52,306 nucleotides of DNA from Bifidobacteriaceae bacterium. GTDB lineage: Bacteria > Actinomycetota > Actinomycetes > Actinomycetales > WQXJ01. The stretch lies in assembly GCA_031281585.1 (NCBI GenBank), contig JAITFE010000075.1:1-52306 (forward strand), in the 5' to 3' direction. Shown here piece after piece: positions 31,295 through 40,510 of this stretch. The first letter of the stretch is position 1. Every line of letters begins with the position of its first letter. Under the pieces are notes generated by a model that had not been told where the DNA came from, did no database searches, and saw only the letters and a list, made by a program, of their open reading frames with translations. The position numbers and the translations under genes were made by a program.

Positions 31295-33739
31295 TCAGCT
31301 ATCGGCGGTCTGAACCGGTCCCGACCGCTGCTCGGCGTGCCGGCGCTCCAAACGCGCGCCCTCAATGTCCGCCTGAGGCAACAGCCGGTCCAACCAGCGC
31401 GGAATCCGCCAGGCGGCGGCCCCCACCAAGCTCATCAGGGCTGGCATCAAAACGAGGCGCACAATGAAGGCGTCCATCACCACGCCCAAGGCCAGCGCAA
31501 AGCCGAAAGCCTTGACCATGGCTGAGTCAGCCAGCGCAAACGACCCGAAAATCGCCACCATGATCAAGCCTGCGGCCACCACCACGGCCCGGCCAGCTCT
31601 GAAGCCGTGGGCCACCGCCAATCGGGGCGGATCCCCATGGACGTACGCCTCCCGCATGCCCGCGGCCAGGAATATCTGATAATCCATCGCCAGCCCGAAC
31701 AGCACCCCGGCCAAGATCACCGGGAGGAAGTTCAAGACCGGCCCCGGCGCATTCAGCCTGATCACGTCCTTCGCCCAGCCCCACTGGAAGACCATCACCA
31801 CAAGCCCCAGGGTGGCAAACAGGGACAGAATGAACCCGCCCGCCGCGATCAGGGGAACCAACAAAGACCGGAACACCAGAATCAGGATCAGGACGGTCAA
31901 GCCGACCACCACACCCAGATAGAGGGGCAAGACCGCCCGCAACCGGTCGGAGATGTCAATGTTGATGGCCGCCTGCCCCGCCACGCCCAAAGCCTGGTCG
32001 CCCGGTCCGGCGTCAAGACCCCGCAAGCGTCCCACCAGGTTGGCCGTCGACTCGTCGTTCGGACCGCCCTCCGGCAGTACCTGGAACGCGGCCAGGCGGC
32101 CGGACTCGGAGACCGCCACCGGGGCGACCCCGGCCACCCCCGCCTGGGCGCCCACAGCCTGGGCGATCTCGATTTGCGCGGCCAGCCGAGCGGCATCGTC
32201 CAACCCTTCTGGCAAATGCGCCGCCACCAACAGCGGGCTGTTAGCGCCGGGGCCGAACCGCTGGGCGGTGACGGTGTGGGCGCGCTCGGCCAACGAGCCT
32301 TTCGGCTCCGACGAACCGTCCGGCAGGCCCAGGCGCATGTCCATGGCCGGGATGGCGAGCGCCGCCAGGACGGCGACCGCCGCCACCGCTTGCAGCGCGC
32401 TGACCACGGCCCGGGCGGGGCGCGGCGGGGCGGGATTGTGCGGGCGGGCGCCTGAGCGGGCCGCGCGCGGGAGGACCCGGCGGCCGGCCAAACCAAGGAT
32501 CGCCGGCGTCAGCGTGACCGCCACCAGAACGGCCACGGCCACGGAGGCCGCTCCGACCAGGCCCATCAGGCCCAGGAAGGGCACGCCGGTGACCGTCAGC
32601 GCCGCCAAAGCCACCACAACCGTTGCGCCGGCGAACACAACCGCGGTGCCGGACGTGCCGTTGGCCAGGGCAAGCGACTCAAGCGGGGCCAGGCCGGCTA
32701 GAACCTGGCGGCGGTGCCGGTTGACTATGAACAGCGAGTAATCCACGCCCACGGCCAATCCGAGCATCACCCCCAAGATCGGCGTGACCGAGGTCATGGT
32801 CACAGCCGAGGAGAACGCCAAAGTCCCCAACGTGGCCACGCCGACTCCCGTGACCGCGCCGATCACCGGCGCCGCCATAGGGATCAAGGCTCGGAACATG
32901 ACCACCAAGACCAGGGCCGCCAGGGCCAGGCCGACCGCCTCGCCCGGGCCCAGCAGATCGGGCACGTCCTGGGACATGTCGACCGAGGCAGCCACCTCTA
33001 TCCCATCCAGGTCCGCGTCCTCAAAATGGGCGATCGCGGCCCGTTTCGACTCACTCGGCAGGTCAAGCCGAGGCTCGGTGAAGGCAAGCTGGACCAGCGC
33101 GGCCCCGCCATCCTCGCTGACCATCCGGATTGGCTCGGCCAACGCGAGGAGCGCGGCGGCGGCCTCCAATTGGGCGGTTTGGGCCGCGAGTTCAGCCCGC
33201 CCCTCCTCGATCGCGGCGCGCTGGGCCTCCAACTGCGCGGCGGCAGCCTCCGGGTCGGCAGGCGGCGGGACCTGGCCGGTCTGCACGGCCTGTTCGGCGG
33301 CCGCGATTTGGGCTTCGGCCTGGTCAAGCTCCTGGCCGCCGGCTTGGATCGCGGCCTGGCCCGCCGCGATCTCCTCGGCCTGGCTCTGCCGTTGGGCCTC
33401 GGCGGCGAACGGGTCGACCGCCTGGGCCAGGTCTGGAAGGGCCGCCGCGCTCGCGACCGCGTTCGCAACCTGATCGCGCTGCGTCTCGGTGAAGGGCTGT
33501 CCGTCGGCCGTGCGCAGCACAATGGTGCCGGATGCACCCGCGTATTCGGGCAGTTCGGCGGCGAGTTCGTCGACCACCTCGGATGACGGCAGGCCGGGTA
33601 TGTCGAAGCTGGCAGCCAGGCTCCCGTGGCCCATCCCAAAGGCTGCGCCCGCGATCGCGAGCAGGACCACCCAGGCGGCGATCACCGCCCAAGCCCGCCG
33701 CGCGGTCGCCTTGCCCAGCCGGTAGAGGAACTCCGCCAT
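31295..33739 (-). CDS. MMPL family (RND-type) exporter
   Basis: An 814-residue membrane transporter. It begins [20 protein letters not shown] with helix 1. A large external domain (about 40-260) contains a long Ala/Gln/Glu-rich coiled coil ([20 protein letters not shown]). The first block of helices has the MMPL signature [21 protein letters not shown] second external domain and a second helix block follow, with [20 protein letters not shown]. Export of a lipid or drug by proton motive force is the family role. A strong AAGGAG precedes the ATG. It is divergent from a TetR gene with a clear operator, so it is probably repressed by it. Confidence 0.94.
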   Translation of the reverse strand: MAEFLYRLGKATARRAWAVIAAWVVLLAIAGAAFGMGHGSLAASFDIPGLPSSEVVDELAAELPEYAGASGTIVLRTADGQPFTETQRDQVANAVASAAALPDLAQAVDPFAAEAQRQSQAEEIAAGQAAIQAGGQELDQAEAQIAAAEQAVQTGQVPPPADPEAAAAQLEAQRAAIEEGRAELAAQTAQLEAAAALLALAEPIRMVSEDGGAALVQLAFTEPRLDLPSESKRAAIAHFEDADLDGIEVAASVDMSQDVPDLLGPGEAVGLALAALVLVVMFRALIPMAAPVIGAVTGVGVATLGTLAFSSAVTMTSVTPILGVMLGLAVGVDYSLFIVNRHRRQVLAGLAPLESLALANGTSGTAVVFAGATVVVALAALTVTGVPFLGLMGLVGAASVAVAVLVAVTLTPAILGLAGRRVLPRAARSGARPHNPAPPRPARAVVSALQAVAAVAVLAALAIPAMDMRLGLPDGSSEPKGSLAERAHTVTAQRFGPGANSPLLVAAHLPEGLDDAARLAAQIEIAQAVGAQAGVAGVAPVAVSESGRLAAFQVLPEGGPNDESTANLVGRLRGLDAGPGDQALGVAGQAAINIDISDRLRAVLPLYLGVVVGLTVLILILVFRSLLVPLIAAGGFILSLFATLGLVVMVFQWGWAKDVIRLNAPGPVLNFLPVILAGVLFGLAMDYQIFLAAGMREAYVHGDPPRLAVAHGFRAGRAVVVAAGLIMVAIFGSFALADSAMVKAFGFALALGVVMDAFIVRLVLMPALMSLVGAAAWRIPRWLDRLLPQADIEGARLERRHAEQRSGPVQTADS

Positions 33740-33882
33740 TGCCAACTCCTTCGCGTCCGCGCCTTCGGCCCGGTGTTCGTGACCCGTCGCATGACCTTGC
33801 CGGTCCCAATGGGGGCCGCGCCTGTCGGGGTTCTTGTGGTCCTGTGAGGTTGGCGTCCCGTTGCGGCGCCTCTCCCCACCAG

Positions 33883-33922
33883 GCGAGACGGTGCGGTTCG
33901 TCTCGCATGCGAAGCCTACAAT
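33883..33922 (+). promoter_or_regulatory. TetR operator and -10 box between mmpL and tetR
   Basis: GCGAGACG (33883-33890) and CGTCTCGC (33899-33906) form a perfect 8-bp inverted repeat with an 8-base spacer. It overlaps a second palindrome TCGCATGCGA (33903-33912). A TACAAT box (33917-33922) sits 6 bases before the TetR ATG, so tetR should be leaderless and its promoter covered by the operator. Confidence 0.7.
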
Positions 33923-33928
33923 GTTGGC

Positions 33929-34528
33929 ATGATTTCCCGCCAATCGGACGCCAGTCGCCAGGCGGCGCCTGGCCGGCGGGAGAGCGCCCGTTCGGAGGCG
34001 TCCCGGCTCGCGATCCTTGACGCGACCGCGCGATTGTTCGCCGCGAACGGCTACGACCGCATGAGCATTGAAGGCATAGCGGCGGAGGCCGGGGTCGGCA
34101 AACAGACCATCTATCGCTGGTGGGACTCCAAGTCCGCGCTGGTGGCTGAGTGTCTTCTGGAGGGCGTTCTGGCGCCGGGGGCTTTGGCTCCGCGGGACAC
34201 GGGTGACGTCGGGGCCGACTTGCGGGTGTGGTTGGGGGAATTGTTCGCGTTTGTGGGCGATAGCGCGCACGCCACCATGACGCGGTCGTTGTTCGCCGCC
34301 GCCGCTGAGAACGAGGATGTGGGGAGGCTGCTGAGTTCGGCGCTGGGCGCGGGTTCGGTCCTTCACGTCCGCCTTGAGCGGGCCGCCGCGGCGGGGCAGT
34401 TGCGGCCCGGCACGCCGGTCCCGGAACTGGCCAAGGCCTTGGTCGGCTACGTCATTGTCCACGCGCTGGAGCGCGCGGGCACGCCCGCCGACCTGCCGGG
34501 CCGGGTGGTCGCGGCTCTTCTTCCCTGA
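33929..34528 (+). CDS. TetR family repressor
   Basis: A 199-residue regulator. The N-terminal helix-turn-helix (about 24-70) is visible: ASRLAILDATARLFAANGYD, then MSIEGIAAEAGVGKQTIYRW and WDSKSALVAECL. The C-terminal ligand domain (about 80-195) resembles the TetR_C16/AcrR-like class (LRVWLGELFAFVGDSAHATM). Its gene is divergent from the MMPL exporter with overlapping operator symmetry, so it most likely represses that exporter and itself. The -10 box position implies a leaderless mRNA. Confidence 0.93.
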   Translation: MISRQSDASRQAAPGRRESARSEASRLAILDATARLFAANGYDRMSIEGIAAEAGVGKQTIYRWWDSKSALVAECLLEGVLAPGALAPRDTGDVGADLRVWLGELFAFVGDSAHATMTRSLFAAAAENEDVGRLLSSALGAGSVLHVRLERAAAAGQLRPGTPVPELAKALVGYVIVHALERAGTPADLPGRVVAALLP

Positions 34529-34592
34529 CGCGGGGTTCCGCCGCGGTGGGTTCTGCGTCAGGGGGCCCGTGGTGGGGCCTGGAGCGTCTTCG

Positions 34593-34629
34593 TGATCCGC
34601 TGGTGGATCGGGATCGGCTCGGAGGTCGC
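34593..34629 (+). repeat. Dispersed 37-bp repeat, intergenic copy
   Basis: A palindromic core GATCC-N6-GGATC followed by GGGA and GGAGGTCGC. It matches 33 of 37 bases of the two tandem copies inside the PspC-domain gene at 47774 and 47867. It lies between the convergent tetR and MATE genes, where it might act as a terminator hairpin. Confidence 0.75.
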
Positions 34630-34677
34630 AGTTGAGGCTGCTGGTGGCCCGGCGCCAAAGGCTTTGACAGGGGCAGG

Positions 34678-35970
34678 CTAGACCGCCGCCGCGCGGCGGC
34701 GGTAGATCAGGGAACGCGCCAACATGAATTCGCCGGCGTAGCCGACCCAGAGCAGCGGGAGTCCCGCCGCGCCGGTGGCCCAGGCCGCCACTGCGGCGGC
34801 CCAAGGAAGATAGCAGGCCAAAGACATGGCCATCCCTTTTGCCAGGAATGGGCCCTCGGTCTCAGCGCCCATCAGGATCCCGTCCAGCGCAAAGGCCCAG
34901 GCCGCAAGCGGCATGCACAGCGCGACCACCAACAGGGCTGGCGTGGCCGCCGTGACGACGGCCCGGTCTGGCGTGAACGCCCACGGCAGGGTCCACGCCG
35001 AGGCCGCGAACAGGGCGCCCAAGCCGGCTCCGGACAGGACCGACAAATTGACCACGGTTTTCTTGACGGCGCGCAGCTCGCCGGCGTCGCCGCTGCCCAG
35101 GGACGCCCCGACCAGCGCCTGCGCGGCAATCGCCAGGGCGTCAGTGCTGAGCGCTGAGAACATCCACACATTTGAGACGATCTGATGCGCGGCCAACTGC
35201 ACGGCCCCGAGCGAAGAGGCCACCCACAAACTGGAGAGCCCCGCCGCCCGCAGGCAACAGGTCCGCAGGAACAGGGGCGCCCCGACGCGGGCCGCCTCCC
35301 CGACTCCGTGCGGGTGCGGGGTCAGTTCGGCCCCTGAGCGGCGGGCGAACCGGACAACCAGGCCGCCGGCCCACAGGGCCATCGCGGTCTGGGCCACCAC
35401 GGTGCCCACCGCCGCGCCGCGGATCCCCATACCGGCGGGGTAACAGAGCAACAACGAGACGGCGGCGTTGATCACGCCGCCGGTCACCGCCACGTAGAGG
35501 GTGACACGGGTGTTTTGGAGTCCTCGTAGCACGCCGATCGCCGCCAACACGACCAGCATGGCGGGCATGCCCGGCGCGGACCAGCGCAGGTACTGAGAGG
35601 CCGCCGCAAACACGGAAGGGTCCGGGCCGAACCACCGCAGGACCGCCCTGCCGCCCGCATAAAGGGCTGCGCCCACTACCACACCGAGCCCCAACGCCAG
35701 CCACAGGGCGTCCACGCCCCGCCGGGCGGCCTCAGGCAAATCGCCGGCACCGCAAGCCCGCGCCACACCGGCCGTGGTGGCGTAGGCGAGGAAAACGCAC
35801 AGGTAAACGCATGTGTCCAGGACCATGCCCGCCAGCGCCAGGCCAGCCAGCGGCACCGTGCCCAGGTGCCCCACAATGGCGCTGTCCACCATCACAAACA
35901 ACGGCTCGGCGGCGAGCGCGCCCAACGCGGGGACCGCCAGGGCGAGGACCCGGCGACGGGCAGAGGTCAC
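34678..35970 (-). CDS. MATE family efflux transporter (DinF-like)
   Basis: A 430-residue membrane antiporter with twelve hydrophobic helices. The N-terminus has VPALGALAAEPLFVMVDSAI, then VGHLGTVPLAGLALAG, the DinF-branch MATE signature. The C-terminal half repeats the fold (AAHQIVSNVWMFSALSTDAL, then AIAAQALVGASLGSGDAGEL). It would export cationic or aromatic compounds using Na+ or H+. The GTG start lies 12 bp downstream of the lipoate ligase stop, so both are probably one transcript, although no functional link is obvious. Confidence 0.93.
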   Translation of the reverse strand: MTSARRRVLALAVPALGALAAEPLFVMVDSAIVGHLGTVPLAGLALAGMVLDTCVYLCVFLAYATTAGVARACGAGDLPEAARRGVDALWLALGLGVVVGAALYAGGRAVLRWFGPDPSVFAAASQYLRWSAPGMPAMLVVLAAIGVLRGLQNTRVTLYVAVTGGVINAAVSLLLCYPAGMGIRGAAVGTVVAQTAMALWAGGLVVRFARRSGAELTPHPHGVGEAARVGAPLFLRTCCLRAAGLSSLWVASSLGAVQLAAHQIVSNVWMFSALSTDALAIAAQALVGASLGSGDAGELRAVKKTVVNLSVLSGAGLGALFAASAWTLPWAFTPDRAVVTAATPALLVVALCMPLAAWAFALDGILMGAETEGPFLAKGMAMSLACYLPWAAAVAAWATGAAGLPLLWVGYAGEFMLARSLIYRRRAAAV

Positions 35971-35982
35971 GGCACTATGGTG

Positions 35983-37032
35983 TCACGGCACTCGGCGCAG
36001 CCATTCGGGGTTGGCGAACTTGGCCTCCACCAACTCGGCCGCGCGGGCGAGTTCCGCCGCCGTCGGCTCGGAGCGCTCCAGCCCGTGGAGCGACTCGAAA
36101 TGGGCGACGAACGCGTCGACAATGGTTTCGCGGGTCAGGCCCGTTTGCGACCGAAGCGGGTCGACCCGCTTGGCGGCGGACTTGGTGCCTTTGTCGGAGA
36201 GTTTCTCGCGGCCGATCCGCAACACCTCCAGCATCTTTGCCGCGTCGATGTCGTAAGCCATCGTGACGTGGTGTAACACCGTCCCGTCTGCGAAGCGCTT
36301 CTGGGCCGCCCCGGCGATCTTCCCCGCCGGGCTGGCGATGTCGTTGATCGGCAGATAGGTCGCGTCGATCCCCAAGCCCCGCAACGCCCCGACGCACCAG
36401 GCGTCGAGGAACGCGTAGGAATCCACGAAGCTCATCCCGTCCACCAAGGATTCGGGCACCACCAGCGAGTATGTGATGGTGTTGCCCGGCTCGACAAACA
36501 TGGCCCCGCCCCCGGACACCCGCCGGACCACGGTCACGTCGTGGCGGGCGGCGCCCGCCTCGTCGACCTCGTTGGACCAGGACTGGTAGGACCCGATGAT
36601 GACCGCGTTGGACGCCCACTCCCAGACCCTGAGCGTGGGGCCGCGCCGCCCGGCGGCTAGTTCTTCCGCGTAAACCTGGTCCAGCGCCATTTGAGTGTAC
36701 GGGTCGCGCGGCTTTTCCTGGATCAGCGTGAAGGTGTGGTCAGCCCAGGTGGAGGACTTGCCGAGCGCCCGCCTGACGGCGATCGCCACCGCCAGGGGGT
36801 CGAATCCGACCAGCGTGTCGGTCGGCTCAAGGGCCCGGTGGACGCGTTCGGCGAGGGTTTGGGCCTGGTCTTCAGCCGCCGCGCCCAGAAGCGCTGCCTC
36901 GATTCGGGAGAGTGCGTCATCCGGTTCCAGGAAGAAGTCTCCCGCCAGTCGGGCCTCCGCGAGTCGCCCTTCCCGCACCCCCACATCGACTGCGACCAGT
37001 TTGCCGCCAGGAGTTTTGTATTCGCCGTGCAC
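35983..37032 (-). CDS. lplA: Lipoate-protein ligase, domain-swapped
   Basis: A 349-residue enzyme that attaches lipoate to E2/GcvH proteins via lipoyl-AMP. Residues about 1-85 are the small accessory domain (YKTPGGKLVAVDVGVREGRL, then AGDFFLEPDDALSRIEAALL), which in E. coli LplA is C-terminal. Residues about 100-349 are the catalytic domain: NAVIIGSYQSWSNEV, RRVSGGGAMFVEPGNTITYS (lipoate/ATP loop) and SPAGKIAGAAQKR with the catalytic Lys. The order is therefore inverted relative to E. coli. Both parts are present, so full ligase activity is plausible. The start is GTG. Confidence 0.9.
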   Translation of the reverse strand: MHGEYKTPGGKLVAVDVGVREGRLAEARLAGDFFLEPDDALSRIEAALLGAAAEDQAQTLAERVHRALEPTDTLVGFDPLAVAIAVRRALGKSSTWADHTFTLIQEKPRDPYTQMALDQVYAEELAAGRRGPTLRVWEWASNAVIIGSYQSWSNEVDEAGAARHDVTVVRRVSGGGAMFVEPGNTITYSLVVPESLVDGMSFVDSYAFLDAWCVGALRGLGIDATYLPINDIASPAGKIAGAAQKRFADGTVLHHVTMAYDIDAAKMLEVLRIGREKLSDKGTKSAAKRVDPLRSQTGLTRETIVDAFVAHFESLHGLERSEPTAAELARAAELVEAKFANPEWLRRVP

Positions 37033-37368
37033 CGGGCCAGGTTAACCTCTGCCTGCCCGCCAACGGAAATCCGGTAACGCCCCCACTGGCCTTGCGTCGC
37101 CAGTTTGGCCCGGCCCGCTTTGTCGACATTGCCCGATGCCGACCGCACGGCGCCCGAACAGCCCCAAAGGACAGGCGCAGCGCCGAGAAAGCCGCACCGA
37201 GAAACGGGGACGGTCAGATGTCCGGCTTGCGGAAATCAAGTCCTCCCCATTTCGGCACGTCGTAGTCCGCTGGGATGAGCGGCCAGGGGATTTGTCGCTC
37301 TGTGGGCGGAACAAACGATGGTCGACGGGAGGACGACAGCGCGGCGCGGGCGGATCAAGCTGGGAAGT
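37033..37368 (+). other. Intergenic region between lplA and the DUF3152 gene
   Basis: About 336 bases between divergent genes. Short open frames have no motif or ribosome site. No strong repeat or hairpin was seen. It must hold the promoters of lplA and the DUF3152 gene, but I cannot assign hexamers with confidence. Confidence 0.5.
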
Positions 37369-38088
37369 ATGGCGACTTACCAAACTCGGCGGAAGGCCCG
37401 GCTGACGCCGCTCGGGAGGCTTGTTTTCGGGGCGTTGGCTTTGGTGGCGCTGGCGGGCCTATGGGTCGGGGGCAAGGCCGTCCTCGGCTGGATTGCGCCG
37501 GAAGCGGGCCTGCGGGGGCAGGACGCACGGGCCGAGGGCGGAGACCGCCACATCCCGCAGACCCCAGGGGCTCAAGAGGGCCAGCACGCAGGCGCAGCCG
37601 TGGTGGTCACCTATGATGTCGCGGCCGCAGGACCGGTCGCGGCGGACCTGGCGGATTTCGCGGCCCAGGCGCAAGCCGCCCTGGACGACCCGTCGGGTTG
37701 GCGCACTGCGGGCGTCGGCTTTGACCGGGTGGCCGGGGGCGGCGACTTCACCCTCTGGCTGGCCACGCCGGACCAGATGACCGGCTTCGCCGAGGACTGT
37801 TCCCCCGAGTATTCCTGCCGCGTCGGCCGGGATGTCGTGATCAACGAGGAGCGCTGGTTGCGCGGCGCGCTGCCGGGGGCCCTGGACGGCCTTGAACTTG
37901 ACGTTTACAGGGCGATGGTGGTGAATCACGAGGTTGGCCATTGGCTTGGGCACGACCACTCCGGATGCCCCGGCCCCGGCCAATCGGCGCCGCTGATGAT
38001 GCAGCAGTCCAAAGGCCTGGACGGGTGCGTCGCCAATCAGTATCCGCTGCCGGAGGAGCAAACGGCTCCGGCGCTGGGCCTTGGCTAG
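37369..38088 (+). CDS. DUF3152 membrane-anchored metalloprotease-like protein
   Basis: A 239-residue protein with one N-terminal transmembrane helix (about 16-36) and an extracytoplasmic domain. The zinc site HEVGHWLGHDH (near residue 186) is a complete HExxHxxGxxH metzincin motif and is followed by a Met-containing PLMMQQSKGLDGC turn. DUF3152 proteins are actinobacterial and carry this motif, but substrates are unknown. The ATG at 37369 gives the usual short cytosolic start MATYQTRRKARLTP. An in-frame ATG at 37318 is possible because the ribosome site is not decisive. Confidence 0.85.
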   Translation: MATYQTRRKARLTPLGRLVFGALALVALAGLWVGGKAVLGWIAPEAGLRGQDARAEGGDRHIPQTPGAQEGQHAGAAVVVTYDVAAAGPVAADLADFAAQAQAALDDPSGWRTAGVGFDRVAGGGDFTLWLATPDQMTGFAEDCSPEYSCRVGRDVVINEERWLRGALPGALDGLELDVYRAMVVNHEVGHWLGHDHSGCPGPGQSAPLMMQQSKGLDGCVANQYPLPEEQTAPALGLG

Positions 38089-38120
38089 AACGCGCGAGCG
38101 AGCCGCACGACTGCACGGCG

Positions 38121-38273
38121 GCTTGGCTTCGCCGCGGCTCAGATCGCGGTCAGCCGAGGATGGCGAAGAAGACCGGCGCGAACGCGCCGACCGCGCGGGG
38201 CTTGGCTTCGCCGCGGCTCAGATCGCGGTCAGCCGAGGATGACGAAGAAGACCAGCGAGAACGAGCCGACCGC
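38121..38273 (+). repeat. Tandem duplication of a gene 3' end (period 79 bp)
   Basis: Two 74-bp copies (38121-38194 and 38200-38273) differ at only about four positions. The right copy contains the last 15 codons and stop of the zinc-ribbon protein gene plus its downstream sequence. The left copy is a non-functional duplicate downstream of the stop. Confidence 0.85.
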
Positions 38274-38972
38274 CAGGGCGATGGCACCAACCACCAGGCC
38301 GACGATCCAACCGACCTTGCCCCCGCGCGGATTGGGTTCCCGCGGCGGCTTGGGAGGCTTGGGCGGCGGAGCCGATGTGCCGGGAGGGCTGTAGCCAGGC
38401 GGCGGTGCTCCGTAGCCGGGTCCTGGAGGGGGAGCGCCGTAGGTTGGCGGCGGCGCGGTCGTTCCCTGTGGCGCCGAGGCTGGCGGCGGTCCCGGCTGCG
38501 GGCCGGGTGTTGGCGGCGCGAATCCCGGCTGCGTGTCCGCCGGGGGTGGAGTGGGCGGGTTGCCAGGTCCGGGCCCGTAGTTAGGGGGCGGAGGAGGAGG
38601 CTGCGAGGGCGGGGCGAATCCGCTGGGAGCAGGCGTCCCCGGGGGGATGCTGGGCGGCGGTGGCGGCGGCGCGCTGGCTTGCGGCCCTAGGCGAACGGTT
38701 TCGGTTGCCGGCGGGCGGAGCGGCAGCGGCGCCTGGCGACCCGGCGGTGTGCCGTAATCCGGCTCGGGCGCGGGGGGCGGCCCCGGTGGAGGCGGAGCCG
38801 GCGCGAAGCCCGGCCCGTTCGGCGGGGCCGGGGCCGGCGCGAAGCCCGGGTCGTTTGGCGGCGTGGGGGCCGGGGGTTCGGGTTGAGACGGGCTGGCCTC
38901 CAGGCTGGCTCCGCAGTTGGAACAAAAAGCGCCCTCTTCATTGGGGCTGTCGCATTTAGGGCAGCGCTGCAT
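38229..38972 (-). CDS. Zinc-ribbon, proline-rich membrane protein
   Basis: A 247-residue protein. Residues 1-25 form a zinc ribbon (MQRCPKCDSPNEEGAFCSNC). About 170 residues of Pro/Gly/Ala-rich low complexity follow (many PPPP and YGAPPPG units). The C-terminus has a basic stretch (PKPPREPNPRGGKVG) and one transmembrane helix (about 222-245). The tail-anchored layout with a cytosolic ribbon resembles actinobacterial zinc-ribbon membrane proteins of unknown function. ATG 38972 starts directly at the ribbon; the frame is open upstream but lacks a ribosome site. Confidence 0.8.
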   Translation of the reverse strand: MQRCPKCDSPNEEGAFCSNCGASLEASPSQPEPPAPTPPNDPGFAPAPAPPNGPGFAPAPPPPGPPPAPEPDYGTPPGRQAPLPLRPPATETVRLGPQASAPPPPPPSIPPGTPAPSGFAPPSQPPPPPPNYGPGPGNPPTPPPADTQPGFAPPTPGPQPGPPPASAPQGTTAPPPTYGAPPPGPGYGAPPPGYSPPGTSAPPPKPPKPPREPNPRGGKVGWIVGLVVGAIALAVGSFSLVFFVILG

Positions 38973-39072
38973 GGACCAATTCTTCCCTATAGCGCAGCGG
39001 ATTCCCACCCCGGCGGCCAACACGGTGCTCGCGGGAGCGTTGGGGCGGCACCGGGAGCCGGCCTCGGGACCT

Positions 39073-39217
39073 CGGGCAGGTCTGTCCCCATCCTTCGAAG
39101 AAAGGACCGTCCCCGGTTTGAAGGAGGGGGACAGACGTGGCGTGGCGGTGCTGGTGGGGGCCGGACGGCATCGGGCAGGTGTGTCCCCATCTTTCGAAGA
39201 AAGGACCGTCCCCGGTT
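39073..39217 (+). repeat. Two 46-bp REP-like direct repeats
   Basis: Copies at 39073-39118 and 39172-39217 run from CGGGCAGGT through GTCCCCAT and TTCGAAGAAAGGACC to GTCCCCGGTT, with two differences. An inverted fragment GGGGGACAGAC (39126-39136) lies between them, and a related fragment GGGACAGACCTGCCCC occurs at 48843. Such GGGGAC/GTCCCC-type units recall REP sequences. The interval 38973-39225 holds no gene. Confidence 0.7.
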
Positions 39218-39225
39218 GTGGCGGG

Positions 39226-40434
39226 TTAGGGGGTGGTTGGGGTCAGGGAGTCGATTAGCTCGGCCGCCTGGTGGGCTATCTCGTATTCCTCGTCGGTCGG
39301 CATGACCCAGACTTGCGTCGCCGCGCCCTCGGGGGAGATGCGGGTGGCGCTGCGGGCGGACTGGTTCAGGGCCGGGTCCAGCAAGACGCCGAAGGCTTCC
39401 AGGCCCTCCAGCGCCATGGCCCGCGTGATCGGGTCGTTCTCGCCAATTCCGGCGGTGAACGCGATCGCGTCCACCCGGCCCAGTTGGGCGCAATAGGCGC
39501 CAATGTAATGGCGCAGCCGGTGGGTGAAGACCTCCAGGGCGAGCTTCGCGGCCGGGTCGCCCTCGCCGATCGCCTTGTGGATGTCCCGCACGTCGAGCGA
39601 GCCGCACAGCCCCAACAGGCCGGACTTCTTGTTCAGCATGGTGTCGACCTGGTCCACGGTGTAGCCGCCCTCCCGGACCAGGTGGAAGACGATCGCCGGG
39701 TCGATGTCGCCGCAGCGCGAGCCCATGACCAGGCCTTCCAGCGGCGTCAGGCCCATGGAGGTCTCAACGCTGTGGCCGCCCCGGACGGCCGCCATGGAGC
39801 ACCCGGAGCCGATGTGGATGGTGATGATGTTGACATCCTCGGGCGCGCGGCTCATGGCGCGGGCCGTCTCCCTGGAGACGTATTGATGCGAGGTGCCGTG
39901 GAAGCCGTAACGCCGGATCCGCAAAGACTTCGCCACCTCCGGGGGAATGGCGTAGGTGTAGGCGGCGGGGGGCAGGGTGGCGTGGAAGGCCGTGTCGAAG
40001 ATCGCCACCTGCGGGAGCTCTGGGAAGGCGTCCATGGCGGCCCGGATGCCCTGCAGGTTGGCGGGATTGTGAAGCGGCGCCAGGGGCGACAGCTCCTCGA
40101 TGGTCTGGATGACCTCGGGGGTGATGATGGTCGCGGCCGTGTAGATGTCGGCGCCTTGCACCACCCGGTGGCCCACTCCGACCAGGCCCACGGTGGCGAG
40201 GTCTGGCCCATACTTGGCGAACAGCTTGAGCACTGCCCGAAGCCCGGTGGTGTGGTCCGGCACGGGCACCTCGACGGTGTGCTTCTCGCCGTGCGCCTTG
40301 TGGGTCAGCGGTGAGACCGCCTCGCCGATCCTCTCCACAATGCCGCTGGCCAGGGCCTCGCGGGTGTCGACGTCCACCAGTTGGTACTTAATTGACGAGG
40401 AGCCGGCGTTGATGACTAGAACTGTTTCGCTCAC
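39226..40434 (-). CDS. ackA: Acetate kinase
   Basis: A 402-residue enzyme interconverting acetyl phosphate + ADP and acetate + ATP. Family signatures are complete: VLVINAGSSSIKYQLVD at the N-terminus, VGHRVVQGAD, IRRYGFHGTSHQYVS, HIGSGCSMAAVRGGHSVETS, then MGLTPLEGLVMGSRCGDID and FTAGIGENDP. Length matches the family. The GTG start gives the standard N-terminus. It lies 76 bp downstream of pta, forming the classical Pta-AckA acetate/substrate-level phosphorylation pair, here in pta-ackA order. Confidence 0.97.
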   Translation of the reverse strand: MSETVLVINAGSSSIKYQLVDVDTREALASGIVERIGEAVSPLTHKAHGEKHTVEVPVPDHTTGLRAVLKLFAKYGPDLATVGLVGVGHRVVQGADIYTAATIITPEVIQTIEELSPLAPLHNPANLQGIRAAMDAFPELPQVAIFDTAFHATLPPAAYTYAIPPEVAKSLRIRRYGFHGTSHQYVSRETARAMSRAPEDVNIITIHIGSGCSMAAVRGGHSVETSMGLTPLEGLVMGSRCGDIDPAIVFHLVREGGYTVDQVDTMLNKKSGLLGLCGSLDVRDIHKAIGEGDPAAKLALEVFTHRLRHYIGAYCAQLGRVDAIAFTAGIGENDPITRAMALEGLEAFGVLLDPALNQSARSATRISPEGAATQVWVMPTDEEYEIAHQAAELIDSLTPTTP

Positions 40435-40510
40435 GGGTGATTCCTTTTCGTTGCGAGTTGAGCTGGGCTAAGGCAGGGAGCCGCCACTGGGGATGGCCGC
40501 GAAATGGCCG

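Noticed and set aside
31295-34804. MMPL frame extended to 1169 codons
   Set aside because: The extra 350 residues overlap the tetR gene and operator and have no ribosome site. The start at 33739 has AAGGAG and the normal N-terminus.
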